NCBI GenBank assembly: GCA_003694875.1
Contig: RFJN01000146.1
Location: forward strand, 1-6,105
Direction: 5' to 3'
Origin: Planctomycetota bacterium
GTDB lineage: Bacteria; Planctomycetota; J058; J103
DNA length: 6,105 bases
The notes below the pieces were generated by a model. It saw only the letters and a list, made by a program, of their open reading frames with translations. It did no database searches and was not told where the DNA came from. Positions 3,855 to 6,105 of this stretch are shown piece after piece. The number at the start of each line of letters is the position of its first letter. Positions within the stretch are counted from its first letter, which is position 1. Position numbers and translations under genes: made by a program.

Positions 3855-6105
3855 CGGCTGCGCTGGCGTCTCGGGGCGGCGATCGGCGCCTGCGTGTTGA
3901 CGGTGCTCGGGCTGCTCGCGCTCGACGTGCACATCGCGCTGCAGCCGCAGCCGCTCGCGCGCCAGCTGCAGGCAGCGCTCGACCGCGTGCTCCTCACCCC
4001 CTATTCCCTCTCCTCGGTCGAGGCGTCGGTGCGTCGGGGGGTGCGCCTCGAGCAGCTCATCGTCGCCGATCGCTCGGGCCGGCCGGCCCTTCGTGTCGAG
4101 CGCATCGAGACGGGGCTGGACTGGCGACGTCTCGCGCTCGCGCCGATCCGCATCACGGGGCCCGAGCTGTGGGTGCGGCGCGGGACGCACAGCGCGTGGA
4201 ACCTGCTCGAACTGCTCGACCCGGCGCTGCTGCGCAGCGGCGCGGAGAGCGGTACTCGCCTGCCGCGGCTCGAGATCGAGATCGTGGGGGCGACGCTGCA
4301 CCTCGAGGATCCGCCGGGCTATCCGCCGGGTACGCGTCTGCAGTTCGCGGGCATCGACGCGCGGGTGCGCTCCGATCCGGACGAGGGCGTCGTCGCGCAG
4401 CTCCGGCTGCCGCCGCCGGTGCACGCGCGGTGGAAGTCGCTCGAGCTCGTGCTGCGGCTGCCGCCCGAGTCCGGTCTCTCGCCCACGGTGCTTGGCGTGC
4501 ACGCGAACAAGGTCGAGGTCGACCCCGGACTCCGGCGCCTGCTGCCCACCCGGTTCCGCACGCTCTACGACCGGCTGCAACCGCACGGGGTGGGGGATCT
4601 CGCCCTGGAGGTGACCCTGCCCCCCGACGGCGGTCGGCCGCAGCTCGACGGCAGCGTGCTCGTGCACGCCGGCGGCATGCGCCTGTTCGCCTTCCCCTAC
4701 CCCGTGGAGGACGTGACCGGGCGGATCGAGATCCGCACCCGCCGGATCGCGCTGCGCGGGCTCGAGGGGCGGCGTGGCGCGGCGCGCTATCGCGGCGAGG
4801 GCGAGATCACCCTCAATCCGCCCGGGATCGACGACACGATCGACGTGCGCGTGCAGGTCGAGCAGCTGCCGCTCGACGACGCGCTCGAGGCCGCGCTGCC
4901 CACCGAGGTGCGCGCGATCTATCGCCGCTTCTCGCCGCGGGGCTCGGTCGGCGGGCGCGTGCGGGTGTTCGGCACGATCAAGCCCCCCGGGATCGAGGAC
5001 GAGATCCACTGGCGGATCGAGGCACGCGCCCACGGACTCGAGGCGGCCTTCGACGCGTTCCCCGTCCCGGTGCGCGATCTGCGTGGCACGCTGTGGATCG
5101 AGGACGAGACGCTGCACTTCGAGCGGCTGCACGGCCGCTGCCGGGGCGGCACGATCGAGGCGTCGGGCCGGCTCGACGAGCAGCGGCTCGAGATCGCGCT
5201 CCGCGGCACCGACATCGGAATCGACCCCGCGCTCGGGCGCGAACTCGACGCCGAACAGGCCGCGATCGCCCGTCGACTCGAGCCCGACGGCCGGATCGAC
5301 CTGCAGCTCGCGGTGCGCGGGCGCACCGATCCCGCAACGGGCGCCATGCCGGTGCGCTACGAGGCGCGGCTCACCCCGCAGCCGGGGCTGCGGCTGCGTC
5401 CGGCCGACTTTCCCTATCCGCTCGTGGTGGAGGGCGGCACGGTGCGGATCGAGCCGAGCGGAGCGCGCATCGAGGCGGTGCGCTGCCGCGGGGCGGGCGA
5501 GGACAATCCGCTGCGGCTCGTCGCCACGGGCTTCGTGCCGGCCTCGCCCTCGGTGCCGCGCCCGCTCTCGCTGCGCATCGAGGCACACGATCTGCCGATC
5601 GACGAACGGCTGCAGGCGTGCGCGCAGACGCTGCGGGAACGCGAGGGCGAGGACGAACACGCACAGCCGCACCCCGTGCCGGCGATCCTGGCAGCCACCG
5701 GACTGTCGGCGGGACGCGTGCGCCGGCTCTCGCTGCAGATCGAGACCCCGCGCGGCACGGCGCAGGCGACGGACGCGTCCGAGCCCGCGGTGCGTGTCAC
5801 CGGCGCCCTGCAGCTCGAGGGGGGCCGTGCGCTGCCGCCCGCGTTTCCGTACCCCGTCGACAACTGGAGCGCCGAACTCCTGTTCTCGCCAAGCTCCGCC
5901 GACGTGATCCGCTGCCGCGCGCGGCTCGGCCCCGCCCGGCTCGAGGCGGCGGGCCGGATCGCGCTCGCCCCGGGGATCTCCTCGAACCTGCGCGCGCGGC
6001 TGCGCGGACTGCCGATCGACAAGCGGTTGCGCGAGGCGCTCGGCGGCAACGCGCAGGCGGTGCTCGAGGCGCTCGGTGCGCGCGGCAGCCTCGCGGTGCA
6101 GGCGC
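3852..6105 (+). CDS. Large AsmA-like envelope protein with internal repeats (3' end beyond window)
   Basis: The frame opens at GTG 3852 and stays open to the window end, giving at least 751 residues. Residues 1-6 are basic, 7-24 form a hydrophobic helix without an obvious cleavage site, and the rest is soluble and beta-rich, so I expect an inner-membrane-anchored protein facing the periplasm. The N-terminus follows the AsmA pattern: an L/Q-rich helix (30-48), a V-E-A-S-V...G-V-R-L strand pair (56-66), RPALRVERIETGLDW (77-91), GPELWVRR (103-110) and WNLLELLDP (116-124). From about residue 220 it has a repeat of roughly 116-145 residues made of two alternating motifs: FPYPV-type (281, 403, 520, 665) and [LV]xxD..L...LP-type (221, 339, 455, 581, 720). 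AsmA-like proteins (AsmA, TamB, YhdP, YdbH) form long hydrophobic grooves thought to carry phospholipids between membranes; that role is inferred here from architecture. I do not recognise a specific named family. It could also be a phylum-specific hypothetical protein with only the AsmA N-terminus in common. Good ribosome site; 37 bases after alr. Confidence 0.82.
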   Translation, partial: MRLRWRLGAAIGACVLTVLGLLALDVHIALQPQPLARQLQAALDRVLLTPYSLSSVEASVRRGVRLEQLIVADRSGRPALRVERIETGLDWRRLALAPIRITGPELWVRRGTHSAWNLLELLDPALLRSGAESGTRLPRLEIEIVGATLHLEDPPGYPPGTRLQFAGIDARVRSDPDEGVVAQLRLPPPVHARWKSLELVLRLPPESGLSPTVLGVHANKVEVDPGLRRLLPTRFRTLYDRLQPHGVGDLALEVTLPPDGGRPQLDGSVLVHAGGMRLFAFPYPVEDVTGRIEIRTRRIALRGLEGRRGAARYRGEGEITLNPPGIDDTIDVRVQVEQLPLDDALEAALPTEVRAIYRRFSPRGSVGGRVRVFGTIKPPGIEDEIHWRIEARAHGLEAAFDAFPVPVRDLRGTLWIEDETLHFERLHGRCRGGTIEASGRLDEQRLEIALRGTDIGIDPALGRELDAEQAAIARRLEPDGRIDLQLAVRGRTDPATGAMPVRYEARLTPQPGLRLRPADFPYPLVVEGGTVRIEPSGARIEAVRCRGAGEDNPLRLVATGFVPASPSVPRPLSLRIEAHDLPIDERLQACAQTLREREGEDEHAQPHPVPAILAATGLSAGRVRRLSLQIETPRGTAQATDASEPAVRVTGALQLEGGRALPPAFPYPVDNWSAELLFSPSSADVIRCRARLGPARLEAAGRIALAPGISSNLRARLRGLPIDKRLREALGGNAQAVLEALGARGSLAVQA
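4512..6105 (+). repeat. Protein-level tandem repeat in the AsmA-like protein
   Basis: Motif A: FPYPV at residues 281-285, FPVPV at 403-407, FPYPL at 520-524 and FPYPV at 665-669, each followed by a V/L-x-G-x-[IL]-type strand. In copies 2-4 a Cys in R-C-R lies 23-27 residues later (Cys430, Cys545, Cys688). Motif B: VEVDPGLRRLLP (221), LPLDDALEAALP (339), IGIDPALGRELD (455), LPIDERLQ (581) and LPIDKRLREALGG (720), mostly followed about 12-15 residues later by P-x-G-x-[VI] (P244-H-G, P362-R-G, P478-D-G). Motif spacing is 122, 117 and 145 residues for A, and about 118, 116, 126 and 139 for B. The copies are diverged at DNA level, so they are old and not a recent slippage product. The array continues past the window. 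Confidence 0.75.

Noticed and set aside
443..3997. A very long minus-strand open frame (over 1,100 codons) across feoB and alr
   Set aside because: It is codon-aligned with feoB and alr, which happen to share a frame. It only needs the absence of TTA, CTA and TCA codons on the sense strand, which is expected in such GC-rich genes. Its product is a low-complexity Arg/Ala/Glu/His sequence with no recognisable motif.
3798..5672. A 624-codon minus-strand open frame opposite the AsmA-like gene
   Set aside because: Also codon-aligned with the sense gene and explained by missing TTA, CTA and TCA codons; the translation is rich in Arg, Ala, Glu and Pro with no domain signs.

Overview
The window is a very GC-rich piece of bacterial chromosome (well above 65% G+C by eye). 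It carries four plus-strand genes in close succession and no RNA gene, insertion sequence, CRISPR array or phage-like element that I can see. In order they are feoA (249-503), feoB (506-2524), an alanine racemase gene alr (2591-3814), and the first 751 codons of a large membrane-anchored AsmA-like protein (3852 to the window end, no stop reached). The gaps are 2, 66 and 37 bases, with no convincing terminator between genes, so one transcript could cover all four. A candidate internal promoter lies at the end of alr.

Organism: codons ending in G or C dominate, and TTA, CTA and TCA codons are absent from feoB and alr. The racemase and FeoB look like those of Gram-negative bacteria. The last gene has an AsmA-type N-terminus followed by a recurring FPYPV / LPID..L..ALP repeat. 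From memory, large proteins of this style are common in Planctomycetota and also occur in other diderm phyla, so I lean towards a planctomycete. Gammaproteobacteria or Myxococcota remain possible, and I cannot settle this from one window.

Layout: bases 1-248 are a leader or intergenic region with two perfect palindromes (11-28 and 145-160), a short direct repeat and a TAGAAT box. No gene is supportable there. Bases 249-2524 encode the ferrous iron uptake pair: FeoA (cytosolic SH3-like partner) and FeoB (GTPase-gated inner-membrane Fe2+ transporter). Bases 2591-3814 encode alanine racemase, which makes D-alanine for peptidoglycan. From 3852 onward is the AsmA-like protein, probably spanning the periplasm and handling envelope lipids.

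How they fit together: FeoA and FeoB work as one system. The racemase and the AsmA-like protein share a cell-envelope theme, but nothing in the sequence ties them mechanistically to iron uptake. The parts most worth following up are the repeat architecture of the last protein, a cysteine-bearing insertion in the FeoB G domain, and a strong codon-context rule: two-fold pyrimidine codons end in T almost only when the next base is C.
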